Source of the DNA: Chloroflexota bacterium
Lineage (GTDB): Bacteria; Chloroflexota; Anaerolineae; UBA4142; SHND01
Length of the DNA: 45,951 nucleotides
Reading direction: 5' to 3'
NCBI GenBank assembly: GCA_004295045.1
Contig: SHND01000048.1
Location: 1 to 45,951 of the forward strand
Positions 24,380 to 33,631 of the stretch are shown one piece after another. Position 1 is the first letter of the stretch; every line of letters starts with the position of its first letter. The notes below the pieces were generated by a model. It was not told the origin of the DNA and did not search any database. It saw nothing but the letters and a program-made list of their open reading frames with translations. The translations under genes were made by a program, and so were the position numbers.

Positions 24380-26784
24380 GTTGTTCGTTTCTCAATGGAG
24401 GTAGATTTTTTACGCTTGCCCCGCCTCGCCCAAAGCCCAATGCCAAGCAGCGCGAGCAAGCCAAGCGCGGCGATGCCGCTCACGCCCAGTCCGATTCGCA
24501 CGCTCGATGGTTCGTAACGAAATTCGATGATGTGTTCGCCTTGCGGCGCGATAACAGCGCGCGCCAAATAGTTGGCGCGATAGATTTTGGTTGGCGCTCC
24601 GTCCACATACGCATTCCAGCCGGGAAAATAATTATCGTTCAACACCAGCAGCGCGGGACGATTCGTTGTGACGTGAATGCGAACGAGTTCAGGATTTACT
24701 TGCTCTAAAACTACCTTTCCTTGCAAAGGTTCCGCGCTGTCGGAGGGCAGCGAGATATTTTCTTCCACGACAGCTTTTTGGGACAAATCAAAATCACCCT
24801 GTAAAAGCGTTGGCAAAAGCTGTTCAGGGTCCATCACCGTGATTGTTTGATCCACCAGAAACGCGCGCGGCAAAAACTCGCGGTTCTCGTACGTATTCGC
24901 GTATTCGCCTTTTACGCGCAAGCGAAATCCTTTTCCTGCATCGCGCTGCGTGCCAATATATTTTACGCTCATCAGCGCGAGAGCCCGCGCCGCTTCACGC
25001 GCCCGCGCCGTGCCGATTTGTTGATCCATCCACGCTTCGAGATTCCAAAAGCGTTGACTCTCGACTCCATAGCCGCTGAACATGGGAATATTCAAAAGCA
25101 TCCCCTGTCCGCCGTCGAACCGTTCGCCAAAAATTTTTCGATAGGTTGCGTGATCGCCCGCGTCCAAAAGGTCGAACAAATTCTTTTCGCCCTTGAGCGG
25201 ATGGTACACTCGAAATTCATTCGTGGGTTGAAAATACGCCGTCAACTCCGGGTCCAACGCGTACGCTTCGGGCGGCGCAACCGCGTTGTAATAGAGCCCG
25301 CTCCCTTGAACGATCAACTCGAGCGCGGCAAGCGCGACGCCAACCGCCGCGAAACGATTCGGTGTCAGCCAGCGCGCCGAGATGAGCCAGAGCAAAGTGA
25401 AAATCGCAAAGGCAAAGGGAACGAGCAGCACCGGCTGAAACGGGTCCAACGCCGCCAGCGCGCCGCTGATACTTTTGCTCGGATTCGGAAATTGGCTCAA
25501 GAAAAAACGCGCGCCGATGGCGACAATCGCCGCGAGCGCGATGACAAGCGCAAAAATTTTCACCGCGCGCGTTTGGGCTTGACGCGTCAAGTACAGACGA
25601 AACATATCCAAGCCGTATGCGGCAAGCATTGCAAACGCGAAATCAGCAAGGAGCAGAAAACGCCCGGGCGCGCGCATCGTATTCAAAAATGGAAATAAAA
25701 AGACGATGCGATACAGCGGTGTAAAACCGCCGAGCGCGAGCAAAAGCGACACGAGCGCGAGTCCGATAAAAAACCAAACGCGGCGATCGCGGCGCCACGT
25801 GAACGCGCCGAGGATTGCGATTGTCAAACCGACGATGCCCACATAGCCCGCGAGTTCCAAGAAACTGCCGCGCCCCCACACCACACCCCATTTCGGTCCG
25901 CCGAAAAAATAAGGCGCGAGCAGAGTCACGAGGCGTTCGGGCGGCAGTGAGAAACTTGTCGCGAATTCGTAACTGATGCGCCCGCCGCGCTGTGTGAAAT
26001 TGATCAGCTCGTACGTCGGAATTATTTGGACGCTCGCCAGAGCAATGCCCAACGCGACCATTCCCGCAATCAACGCGCAGGGTAACACCATTGCGCGCAC
26101 GAAAGCGCGATCCAGTCGTTTGTGGTCGCGCCACGCGTTCAAAATGTGAAACGCGGTGTACGCCGCGGCGAGCAAAAGCCCATACGCGACGATTTGAATA
26201 TGCCCGCCCAAAATTTGCAAGCCAACGACGATGGTTCCGCATACCCACGCGCGCAAGGATGCCTCTTTCCAAATCCATTCCACGCACAGCATCAGCCACG
26301 GAATCCAGCTTGCCGCGATGATAATGTTGACGTGTTGAAAATGCGCGAGCATGAATCCGCTCGCCAGATACATGATGCCTGCCAACAGCGCGCCCCAACG
26401 CGTTACGCCGAGCATCCGCGCAAAGGCATACATGCCCACACCTGCCAGGATGTAATGAAAAAGCAAATAATAATTGAATGCGGCGAAAGTGGGCAGTAAC
26501 ACAAAAAAGGGATATTGAAGTGGATAAAAAGTCATTGCGCCGGGGTCGGCGATATGGGGATAGCCGCCCGCGAGATACGGATTCCATTCGGGCAAACGTC
26601 CCGCCAGCAGCGCGCGCGTGTTAAACGCGAGGCGCGGCAAATAATTCGCGGCGTCGCCATAAAAAACGACGCCTTGCAGCGTCGCAGCCGGAAAAAAGAG
26701 GAGAACCGTTAACGCGAGGAGAACGAGCGCGGCTCCCAAATCGGCGCGCGTAACGAGACGCGCGCGGGGCGGTGCAAGGTTCAT
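24376..26784 (-). CDS. YfhO-family membrane protein
   Basis: 802 residues from the ATG at 26784, which overlaps the stop of the GT2 gene by ATGA. The YfhO family is recognised from the first helix followed by the GDAANYLPR loop, LPEWNPYLAGGYPHIADPGAMTFYPL, about 12-13 membrane segments, a large extracytoplasmic domain (about 540-760) and a final helix before a basic tail. In Bacillus, YfhO glycosylates lipoteichoic acid with an undecaprenyl-phosphate sugar donor. The adjacent GT2 could make that donor. Confidence 0.88.
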   Translation of the reverse strand: MNLAPPRARLVTRADLGAALVLLALTVLLFFPAATLQGVVFYGDAANYLPRLAFNTRALLAGRLPEWNPYLAGGYPHIADPGAMTFYPLQYPFFVLLPTFAAFNYYLLFHYILAGVGMYAFARMLGVTRWGALLAGIMYLASGFMLAHFQHVNIIIAASWIPWLMLCVEWIWKEASLRAWVCGTIVVGLQILGGHIQIVAYGLLLAAAYTAFHILNAWRDHKRLDRAFVRAMVLPCALIAGMVALGIALASVQIIPTYELINFTQRGGRISYEFATSFSLPPERLVTLLAPYFFGGPKWGVVWGRGSFLELAGYVGIVGLTIAILGAFTWRRDRRVWFFIGLALVSLLLALGGFTPLYRIVFLFPFLNTMRAPGRFLLLADFAFAMLAAYGLDMFRLYLTRQAQTRAVKIFALVIALAAIVAIGARFFLSQFPNPSKSISGALAALDPFQPVLLVPFAFAIFTLLWLISARWLTPNRFAAVGVALAALELIVQGSGLYYNAVAPPEAYALDPELTAYFQPTNEFRVYHPLKGEKNLFDLLDAGDHATYRKIFGERFDGGQGMLLNIPMFSGYGVESQRFWNLEAWMDQQIGTARAREAARALALMSVKYIGTQRDAGKGFRLRVKGEYANTYENREFLPRAFLVDQTITVMDPEQLLPTLLQGDFDLSQKAVVEENISLPSDSAEPLQGKVVLEQVNPELVRIHVTTNRPALLVLNDNYFPGWNAYVDGAPTKIYRANYLARAVIAPQGEHIIEFRYEPSSVRIGLGVSGIAALGLLALLGIGLWARRGKRKKSTSIEKRTT

Positions 26785-27518
26785 GCCGTACTTTTGGATT
26801 CGAGCCGATCCATTCCTTTGACGCGCAATATCCACCACATGCGAAACATCTCGCGGAAGGTGCGCACGATCATCATTGGATTACTGCCCTTGGGTCTGCC
26901 GGCCGCACGCGGATAATGATGCATTCCCACTTCGGCAAAGCGCGCGCCGAGGCGCATCGCTTTATAAATCACTTCGGGCTCGATCATTGCCGAGGAGGGC
27001 GATGCTTCGATCGTGATGGATTGCAGAATGCGGCGGCGATACAACTTGCTGGTCGAAATTTGCTTGAGGCGAATCCCAAAGAGAATGCGACATAACGAGT
27101 GAAAGAGAAAAGAATTCAGCGAACGATAGAAGGGTTCCGCGCGATAGAGCCGATAGCCGACGATAATATCTGCGTTCTGCGTCAGCGGAATAAAATTGTT
27201 CAGTTCAGAAATGTCCACCTGTTTATCGGCAGGCGCGAGAAAGACCCAATCTTTGGACGCGTTGCCATAGCAACTTTTGATCGCGCCGGCGAAGCCGCGA
27301 TTCTGTTCGTGATGGATCACGCGAATGTGCTCGCGGTCCTGCGCGCGCATTTCGTCAACCAACGCGCTCGTGCCGTCGGTCGAGCCGTCGTCCACGACCA
27401 ACACTTCGTAATCGTTCGTGATGCCTTGCAAGACAGTGCGCGCTTCATTCACCACGTCCACAATCGTTTCCGCTTCGTCGTACGCGGGAATTGCAATCGT
27501 AATACTTTCGGCGAACAT
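26781..27518 (-). CDS. GT2 glycosyltransferase (dolichyl/undecaprenyl-phosphate sugar synthase type)
   Basis: 245 residues. Typical GT-A elements: ITIAIPAYDEAETI at the N-terminus, YEVLVVDDGSTDGT with the metal-binding DD, and NRGFAGAIKSCYGNASKDWVFLAPADKQ. A C-terminal amphipathic region contains SSAMIEPEVIYKA. No transmembrane helix is obvious. It resembles DPM1-like enzymes loading a sugar onto a polyprenyl phosphate at the inner membrane face. Its ATG follows the aminotransferase stop by 4 bases. Confidence 0.88.
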   Translation of the reverse strand: MFAESITIAIPAYDEAETIVDVVNEARTVLQGITNDYEVLVVDDGSTDGTSALVDEMRAQDREHIRVIHHEQNRGFAGAIKSCYGNASKDWVFLAPADKQVDISELNNFIPLTQNADIIVGYRLYRAEPFYRSLNSFLFHSLCRILFGIRLKQISTSKLYRRRILQSITIEASPSSAMIEPEVIYKAMRLGARFAEVGMHHYPRAAGRPKGSNPMMIVRTFREMFRMWWILRVKGMDRLESKSTA

Positions 27519-27522
27519 TCCC

Positions 27523-28683
27523 CTAAACTCCCACCGGCTGTTTGGTCGGGGTCACGACGCGGCGCAATGTTTCAATCACAGTCGTTTGTTCTTGTTCGGT
27601 CATTTGTGCATAGATCGGCAAGAGCAGTGTACTTTGAGTCGCTTCTTCGGTCACCGGCAGCGCGACGCGTCCCATTCGATTCACATAAAGTGCTTCGAGA
27701 TGCGCCGCCATGACGCCGCGCCGCGTCGCAATTCCTTCCGCTTGCATCTCTGCCATGATTTCGCCGCGCGTTTTCGGAGAATTGTGCGCGATGCGAAGGC
27801 AGTACGATTGATAGGTATGTTTCGCGTATGGCGGTTCGTATGGCGTTTCTATAAAATCGAGGTCGGCGAACGCTTGATTGTAACGTGTGCCAATCTCGAT
27901 GCGGCGCGCCAAAATCCAATCCAATTTTTTCATTTGCTCGACGCCCACCGCGCCCTGAATGTCGGTGAGGCGATAATTGTAACCAAGCACCGGATATTCT
28001 TCGATGACCACCTTGTCCGCACCGTGCCGCGCAAAATCCGAAACATTCGCGCCGTGCGAACGCGTCATTTCAATTTTCTGCGCGATTTCGGGATTGTTCG
28101 TGGTCACCATTCCGCCCTCGCCCGTCGTAATCGCTTTGCGCGGATGAAATGAAAAGCAGACTGCCTCGCTGTGCGCGCCGATTTTCTTGCCTTTGTAATC
28201 GCCGCCGATAATCGTCGCCGCGTCTTCGATCACGACGAGATTGTGTTTGCGCGCGACGGCGTGAATGGCGTCGAGATCGGCGGCAAGTCCGATTTGATGC
28301 ACGGGCATGATCGCGCGCGTGCGCGGCGTGATTTTCTCTTCCAGCAAATCCGCGTCCATGTTGTACGTGCGCGCGTCAATGTCCACAAACACCGGCGTCG
28401 CGCCCGCGTGCAAAATGCTGTTGGCGCTGGCGATAAAACTGTACGATGGCACAAGCACCTCGTCGCCCGCGCCGATGCCGAGCGCGAGGAGCGCGAGATG
28501 CAGCGCGGTGGTGCAGTTTGAAGTGGCAAGCGCATAGCGCGCCCCCACATAGTCCGCGACCATTTTTTCAAATTCCAAAACACGCGGTCCTTGTACGACC
28601 CAGCCGCTGCGAATTGCCAGCGCGGCGGCGCGTTCTTCCTCTTCGGTGAAATATGGTTTTGCAACCGGAATCATCGTTTTCAT
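27523..28683 (-). CDS. DegT/DnrJ/EryC1/StrS-family sugar aminotransferase
   Basis: 386 residues. The signature is clear: IPVAKPYFTEEEE, SGWVVQGPRVLEFE, SNCTTALHLAL, EVLVPSYSFIASANSI, VIEDAA and FSFHPRKAITTGEGGM with the PLP Lys. The enzyme transaminates a keto-sugar nucleotide, using glutamate as a rule. With the Gfo/Idh/MocA oxidoreductase and a hexapeptide acetyltransferase upstream it fits the WbpB-WbpE-WbpD type route to a 3-acetamido sugar. The substrate is inferred, not read. Confidence 0.92.
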   Translation of the reverse strand: MKTMIPVAKPYFTEEEERAAALAIRSGWVVQGPRVLEFEKMVADYVGARYALATSNCTTALHLALLALGIGAGDEVLVPSYSFIASANSILHAGATPVFVDIDARTYNMDADLLEEKITPRTRAIMPVHQIGLAADLDAIHAVARKHNLVVIEDAATIIGGDYKGKKIGAHSEAVCFSFHPRKAITTGEGGMVTTNNPEIAQKIEMTRSHGANVSDFARHGADKVVIEEYPVLGYNYRLTDIQGAVGVEQMKKLDWILARRIEIGTRYNQAFADLDFIETPYEPPYAKHTYQSYCLRIAHNSPKTRGEIMAEMQAEGIATRRGVMAAHLEALYVNRMGRVALPVTEEATQSTLLLPIYAQMTEQEQTTVIETLRRVVTPTKQPVGV

Positions 28684-28687
28684 TTCT

Positions 28688-30352
28688 TTACTTTCGTTTG
28701 CGAATCACGTGCGCGGGATTGCCCGCGACAATCGAATACGCCTCAACATCGCGCGTCACGACCGAACCCGCACCGACCATCGTGCCGCGTCCGATATGCA
28801 CGCCGGGCAGAATCACAGAGTTAAAACCAATGTCGCAGCCATCTTCAATCACGACCGGTTTGTAAAACATCGGTTGATTGATGATCGGCTCGTCGGTGTT
28901 GCGGTCAATGTCGTGAACGTGTGTGAGAATTGTCACTCCGGGCGCGATACCTACTGCATCGCCAATCGTGATGCCGCCCGCGCTGTGAAAAAAGCAATTC
29001 TGCCCAATCCAGGTGTCCGAACCGATTTTCAGCGTATTGCGATGATACGCTTTCAAAAAAGTATTGTGTCCAATATAGACGTTATTGCCGAGCTCAATGT
29101 TCTGCGGATGAAAGACGCGGACATCGCGTTCAATGATCACATTTTCGCCGATGGCGCGGAATTTTGAACGATCCACCTCGCCATCGCCGTGGCTGAACCA
29201 ACGTCGTATATTGTAGCGGGTTGCTTCCGATGCGACGGGCTTGCTTGGAGCGATTGGCGTGTACGCTTCCAAACTGATTTTTTCGCGCAAAAGAATCTCC
29301 GGCGGAAAATCGTGCCCAAAACCCGATTCCACCGCCGCGCGAATTGCCTCACTCGGTTGAGCGCCCGCTTGCCGCACGCGCGCCATCACTTCGCCCACCT
29401 TTAGTCCCACCGCCTGCAGGCGAATTACCGGCACGACACCGACATCGGAAGGCAAAATGCCCATGTGTCCCGCGCCGGGGTCGGTGGGCGGATAAACGGT
29501 CACCTTGTGTTTCGCCAGCGCGGCGCGGTTCATGTCGCCCCAAAATTGAATCACCAATGCTTGCGGCGACGCGGCTTTCAAGCATTCAATATCCAAAATG
29601 GAATTTGCGCCGACAAAATTCACGCCCGGAATCGGATTTGCTGCCAAAATCACCGCGTCGAGATTACGCAATGCTTCGCTGGAAAGGGGCGCAGATTTTT
29701 TAGCGTCGAACTCGACCAGCCGCACATTCGCGCCCGCCACGCGCAGCGTCTTGTCAATTTCTTTGCCAAAGCGATTGTCCGACACGACGAGCAGATTGCT
29801 TTCAAATACCTCAATCTCGGCATTCAACAACTGTTTCAACACCATCATGCCAAGATATGCGTCAATGTTCACAGAGGAATTGGATTCATTCGTTCCGACG
29901 ACCGGAATGCCGCGTTCAAAGCAGGCGTACAAGTCAAGGTCGGCGGTGCGAAATTCCCACGGCTCGAACATCAATGGAATGACAGCGGTTGATTTGAGTT
30001 GTTCGATTGCCACGCGGTCAATCGGGCGCACATGCCCGCTGTTGGTGATAATGTCCGTGCGTTTCAAAACCGCGCGCGTTTTTTCGGAAATGAAATGGAT
30101 GCGCTTTTCGATTCCCGCTGCGCGTGCGAGGTCGCGCGTCTGTTTTCGCGCGGCGGCGGCTGTGCCAAAACGACTGTCACGCGCAATCGCAAAAACATCC
30201 GCGCCCGCCATCGCCGCAATCAGCGGTGTGACAACATAGTTGCCCGTTGCGGCTTCGGTCAAAACGGTCAAGCCATTCAAATCCAAATTCACCTGTGCGC
30301 TGAGCATCTGGATTTTTTGTAAAATGCGCGCGTGCGGTTGAGAGAGTGTCAT
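28688..30352 (-). CDS. Fusion of a Rossmann dehydrogenase-like domain and a hexapeptide acyltransferase
   Basis: 554 residues. Residues about 1-345 look like two Rossmann-type lobes of the SAH-hydrolase/hydroxyacid-dehydrogenase kind. LTEAATGNYVVTPLIAAMAGAD, IITNSGHVRPIDR, VVGTNESNSSVNID and LVVSDNRFGKEIDKTL are notable. A linker (345-395) joins a left-handed beta-helix acyltransferase (about 395-554) with hexapeptide repeats, a likely catalytic His in ILTHVHDIDRN and the C-terminal IVAGNPAHVI. I know no characterised protein with this pairing. Position next to FkbH and ACP suggests that it forms or transfers a hydroxyacyl group on a sugar. ATG overlaps the ACP stop (ATGA). Confidence 0.7.
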   Translation of the reverse strand: MTLSQPHARILQKIQMLSAQVNLDLNGLTVLTEAATGNYVVTPLIAAMAGADVFAIARDSRFGTAAAARKQTRDLARAAGIEKRIHFISEKTRAVLKRTDIITNSGHVRPIDRVAIEQLKSTAVIPLMFEPWEFRTADLDLYACFERGIPVVGTNESNSSVNIDAYLGMMVLKQLLNAEIEVFESNLLVVSDNRFGKEIDKTLRVAGANVRLVEFDAKKSAPLSSEALRNLDAVILAANPIPGVNFVGANSILDIECLKAASPQALVIQFWGDMNRAALAKHKVTVYPPTDPGAGHMGILPSDVGVVPVIRLQAVGLKVGEVMARVRQAGAQPSEAIRAAVESGFGHDFPPEILLREKISLEAYTPIAPSKPVASEATRYNIRRWFSHGDGEVDRSKFRAIGENVIIERDVRVFHPQNIELGNNVYIGHNTFLKAYHRNTLKIGSDTWIGQNCFFHSAGGITIGDAVGIAPGVTILTHVHDIDRNTDEPIINQPMFYKPVVIEDGCDIGFNSVILPGVHIGRGTMVGAGSVVTRDVEAYSIVAGNPAHVIRKRK

Positions 30353-30585
30353 GGCTGCGCCAATCGCTGCTCGACCGTCTCAACGACTTGTGTGAAATCG
30401 GTCATGGCTGAAATTTCTTCGGTTGAAAATTGTATCTCAAATTCTTGCTCCAATGCCAACACCAGATTTAAATGTTGGAGCGAATCCCACTGCGGAATCG
30501 TTTTGGGCGAAGCATGCGCGTCAATTGCATCGCGCGGCACGCCAAACAAATCTGACATGACATCCCGAACGCGCTCTGCGATCAT
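30349..30585 (-). CDS. Acyl carrier protein
   Basis: 78 residues from the ATG at 30585, which overlaps the FkbH-like stop by ATGA; an upstream in-frame ATG would only add residues encoded within that gene. The phosphopantetheine site is WDSLQHLNLV with Ser35, in the usual helix-2 position. The protein is acidic and otherwise of normal ACP size. It is not near fatty-acid genes; it most likely carries an acyl unit made by the FkbH-like protein. Confidence 0.9.
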   Translation of the reverse strand: MIAERVRDVMSDLFGVPRDAIDAHASPKTIPQWDSLQHLNLVLALEQEFEIQFSTEEISAMTDFTQVVETVEQRLAQP

Positions 30586-32453
30586 GCCCGCTCCAATCCG
30601 TTGACTCGGACCGCAAGCCAATCGGGATAGGCGGCGCGAAAATTTTGCAACTCTTTTTGCCACGTTCCGTCAGCCGTGTGCGCCAAGCCCTGCTCCGCCA
30701 AGAAATTTTCGGCAACGTGATTTTTCGCGGTAGGGATAAATTCCGCCCCAAATCTGTAATGTCCCAATTCGCGCGCGAGTTCCATAACGTACGCGAGCAA
30801 TGCGCTTTCGATCCCCCGCCCAATGACGCGGCAGCTCAAGAGGAACGTATCGAGGGTCGTGGTAAACGCATCACTGCGCGTGAGCGCGAGCCCAATGATG
30901 CCATTGTCGCCAAAGCGATCGCGCAGCTGCGCGAGAATCAGGTGCGTTCCCGGGGTGCCTTGCAGCGTCCGCAATTGCGCGGCGGTATAGCGCCGCGTCG
31001 TCAGATTAAATTGATTCGTGCGCTGCGTTAGTTGGGCGGCGCGTTCGAGCGTGCGTTCGTCTGCGGGAAATAGCAACAGCTCCATTTCGAGCGAACGATA
31101 AAAATCGGGGAGCGAGGCAATAGATTGTTTCAAATGCGTGCGTTCGCGTTCCTGTGCATACAGCGCGCCGCGCGTCCGATCTTCGGCGGAAAAACTCAAT
31201 GAATCAAAAACATCCAAACTGCGCAGCCAATCGGCGCGCAAACCCGGTTCACCTTGCACTTGGAGCGCCAACACCTGCGGCAGCGCGCTGCGGACGCGTG
31301 CAATTTCAATTTCACTATCATCCGCAAACACAAAGCTCTCCAGCCCCAAATTCAATTCCGCGGCGAGCGAACTCAAATTCTCCGCCTTGTCCAGCCAATT
31401 GATGCGCGTGGCGGCAAAATGGTTTGGGCGCAAACGCATCGCGGGATGATTCTCGATCACGTTCATTGCTTCTTCCGCGTTGTTCTTGCTGTTCAGCGCG
31501 AGGAGAACGCCGCGATGGTACAAGTCCAAGACAGCGCGCTGAAATTCAACGTATGCGCTCCCCGGATATTCGGCGCCAAGTTGAATGCCGTCCCCGCCTT
31601 CTTCGCCCAAAACGCCGCCCCACAAAACATTGTCCAGATCGAGCACCAGAACTTTACGCGACAAGCCATAGAACGCGCGTAAAAAGCGAACGTACTCGGC
31701 GGCGAGGCGCTGCTGCGCTTTTCCGGAAAGCGGCAGTTTTGCGAGCGCCCACAAGCGCGCGTCGTGCCACTGTTGATAGCCAATTTCGCTTTGCAGTCGC
31801 GCCGCGTCAAGAATCCACACGTCCTGTACTTGGCGCGCCACTTCTGCCAACTCCGCGTTCAAACGCGCCACCGCCGCCTGCTGTCCGTCCGCGCGATTTG
31901 CATCCAGGATGCCGAGAATCGGAAAGGGCGGAGCTGCAAAATTGTGAATCACCACGCGCGCGTTCGATTTGGCGCGTAACACGCGCAGTGCGCCGCGCAG
32001 CGAATCCAGCGCGCGTTCGATTTCCGCGTTGATCTCTGCTGCATCGAGCGACGCAAACTCTTTAAGCAGGCGCGGGGCGAGCTCTTCCAACCGCACCGCA
32101 AGAAAAATGACATCCGGTTGAAATGAATAGAGCGCGCTTGCGGGATTGAGCAGCTCGCTTTGCCACGCGTTGAATCCGCCGACGTACAATTCCGCCGCGA
32201 GGCGAGAGGCATACGCACGCGCTTGTAGAACGGGCGCGAAAAGATCAAGCGTGAACGATCCGATCAGCGCGACCCGCACGCGCACCAGCCCCAGCGAATC
32301 GAAAGCAAATTGACGCGCCTGATTGATCACAAACGCATTGGCTTGCGGCGACGTTTCGGCATCGAGGATTGAAACGAGACGCGCCCACGCGGCATCGGTT
32401 TGACCGTTCGTGAGGAGCGCTTCAATTTCGGATTTATGCGCGGAAAAAGTCAT
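30582..32453 (-). CDS. FkbH-like HAD-IIIC protein
   Basis: 623 residues, normal for the family. The N-terminal third (1-260) is an SGNH-like domain. The HAD core follows with VLDLDNVLWGGVLGEEG (the two Asp of motif I; Asn-Val replaces the usual Asn/Thr), LALNSKNN and VFADDSEIE. The C-terminal GNAT-like part carries LTQRTNQFNLTTRRY and NGIIGLAL. FkbH proteins take a glycolytic bisphosphate and load a glyceryl unit onto an ACP. Here the ACP gene overlaps it directly, so a hydroxyacyl-ACP product is likely. Confidence 0.9.
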   Translation of the reverse strand: MTFSAHKSEIEALLTNGQTDAAWARLVSILDAETSPQANAFVINQARQFAFDSLGLVRVRVALIGSFTLDLFAPVLQARAYASRLAAELYVGGFNAWQSELLNPASALYSFQPDVIFLAVRLEELAPRLLKEFASLDAAEINAEIERALDSLRGALRVLRAKSNARVVIHNFAAPPFPILGILDANRADGQQAAVARLNAELAEVARQVQDVWILDAARLQSEIGYQQWHDARLWALAKLPLSGKAQQRLAAEYVRFLRAFYGLSRKVLVLDLDNVLWGGVLGEEGGDGIQLGAEYPGSAYVEFQRAVLDLYHRGVLLALNSKNNAEEAMNVIENHPAMRLRPNHFAATRINWLDKAENLSSLAAELNLGLESFVFADDSEIEIARVRSALPQVLALQVQGEPGLRADWLRSLDVFDSLSFSAEDRTRGALYAQERERTHLKQSIASLPDFYRSLEMELLLFPADERTLERAAQLTQRTNQFNLTTRRYTAAQLRTLQGTPGTHLILAQLRDRFGDNGIIGLALTRSDAFTTTLDTFLLSCRVIGRGIESALLAYVMELARELGHYRFGAEFIPTAKNHVAENFLAEQGLAHTADGTWQKELQNFRAAYPDWLAVRVNGLERA

Positions 32454-32458
32454 ACCAA

Positions 32459-32857
32459 TTATTGTTCGAGCAATTCAATCAATTCGCGATCAGGTGTGTA
32501 AAGCCACGCGATCGCTTTGCCGTAAAACGCCGGGGCGGGTACCGGCGCGTGTACCACGAGCGCGCCGAGCGCGCGCAAACGCGTGATCTCGGCATCCAGC
32601 TCTGCGACTTGATAACAGAGATGATTGATTCCTCCGCCGCGTTTGAGAAAGTCGGACACGCGCGATTTTTCGCCGAGAGGTTCGATCAGCTCGATCAAGT
32701 TGGACGGGTGAGAACGTGGCTTGAGAAATTGGACGCGGACCGTTTGAACGGGGTCTAGTATCGGTTCGCCTAGCCGTTCGTAGTGAAACATTTCGCAATA
32801 ACGCGCGGCGGCGGACTCGAGCTCTTTGACGACGATGCCGATATGATGCAGTTCCAA
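32459..32857 (-). CDS. VOC-superfamily protein (methylmalonyl-CoA epimerase-like)
   Basis: 132 residues. Two beta-alpha-beta-beta-beta modules are visible. Likely metal ligands are His5 in LHHIGIVV, a Glu in LIELIEP, the His in GGGINHLCYQV and the terminal Glu in LIELLEQ, the pattern of the epimerase branch. In this cluster it might epimerise or isomerise an ACP- or CoA-bound hydroxyacyl group. That is inference from its place between the methyltransferase and FkbH genes. Confidence 0.82.
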   Translation of the reverse strand: MELHHIGIVVKELESAAARYCEMFHYERLGEPILDPVQTVRVQFLKPRSHPSNLIELIEPLGEKSRVSDFLKRGGGINHLCYQVAELDAEITRLRALGALVVHAPVPAPAFYGKAIAWLYTPDRELIELLEQ

Positions 32858-32863
32858 AAGACC

Positions 32864-33616
32864 TCAAGCGGATTCGCGCCCGCAGATCGCGTAAATGGTC
32901 GCACACTGGCGCGGAAATTCGCGCCCTACTTGATAAAAGGCGCGCATTAATTCGGGCGTAAAGAACTGCTCCATCTGCGCGTTCGATAATACTTTGAGAA
33001 ACACGCCGCCGAGATGCAGCAATTTCAAATCGCTCGCGCGCACATCCGCCGCGAGCGTATCCCACGTGTAGACGCGGCGATGTCCCAAACGTTGGTCGAG
33101 CGGATTCAACGCCGTCGTTTCGGGAATCATGTCGAGGGCTTGTCCGATTTTGCGATGCACCGATTCCGCATTCGGCACATTGATCAGAATGATGCCGTCC
33201 GGTTTCAACCAACGCGCCGCGCGCGACATGATCTGCACCGGATCGAGAACGTGCTCCAGTATATTTATCATAAAGATCGCGTCAAACTTTTCGGACGTTT
33301 CGAACTCTTCAAAGAAATTGAGATGAAACTCGATGTTGCGATCCTTGAGCTGTGCGCGCAGCAGGTTCACATATTTCTCTGCCGCATCCACGACGACAAC
33401 GCGTTCAAATTTTTCGACGAGCAAACGCGTCCATACTCCATCCGAACAGCCGAGCTCTAACGCGTGCGTGCCGCGAAAAAACGGCTGCATTTCTTCCTGC
33501 AAAAATTTAACGACTTGATGATCGGCAGTCCCCCACGCCGTGTACCAGTCGGAGACTTGTTTGAGACGTTCTTTTTCCGAGACCAGATCAATCGCTTCCG
33601 TTTGGGTGTCCGTCAT
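32864..33616 (-). CDS. Class I SAM-dependent methyltransferase
   Basis: 250 residues. Motif I is HALELGCSDGVWTRLL (about 51-66) and the acidic end of strand 2 is VVVVDAAEKYV. DAIFMINILEHVLDPVQIM is motif IV, followed by the strand FNVPN-type region (IILINVPNAESVHRK). The fold matches sugar O-methyltransferases of glycan clusters. The acceptor is unknown. It lies 6 bases downstream-spaced from the VOC gene in the same array. Confidence 0.88.
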   Translation of the reverse strand: MTDTQTEAIDLVSEKERLKQVSDWYTAWGTADHQVVKFLQEEMQPFFRGTHALELGCSDGVWTRLLVEKFERVVVVDAAEKYVNLLRAQLKDRNIEFHLNFFEEFETSEKFDAIFMINILEHVLDPVQIMSRAARWLKPDGIILINVPNAESVHRKIGQALDMIPETTALNPLDQRLGHRRVYTWDTLAADVRASDLKLLHLGGVFLKVLSNAQMEQFFTPELMRAFYQVGREFPRQCATIYAICGRESA

Positions 33617-33631
33617 ACAAATAGAAATCCT

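Noticed and set aside
24847..25698. 283-codon plus-strand open frame
   Set aside because: Antisense to the YfhO gene, with the same composition artefact.
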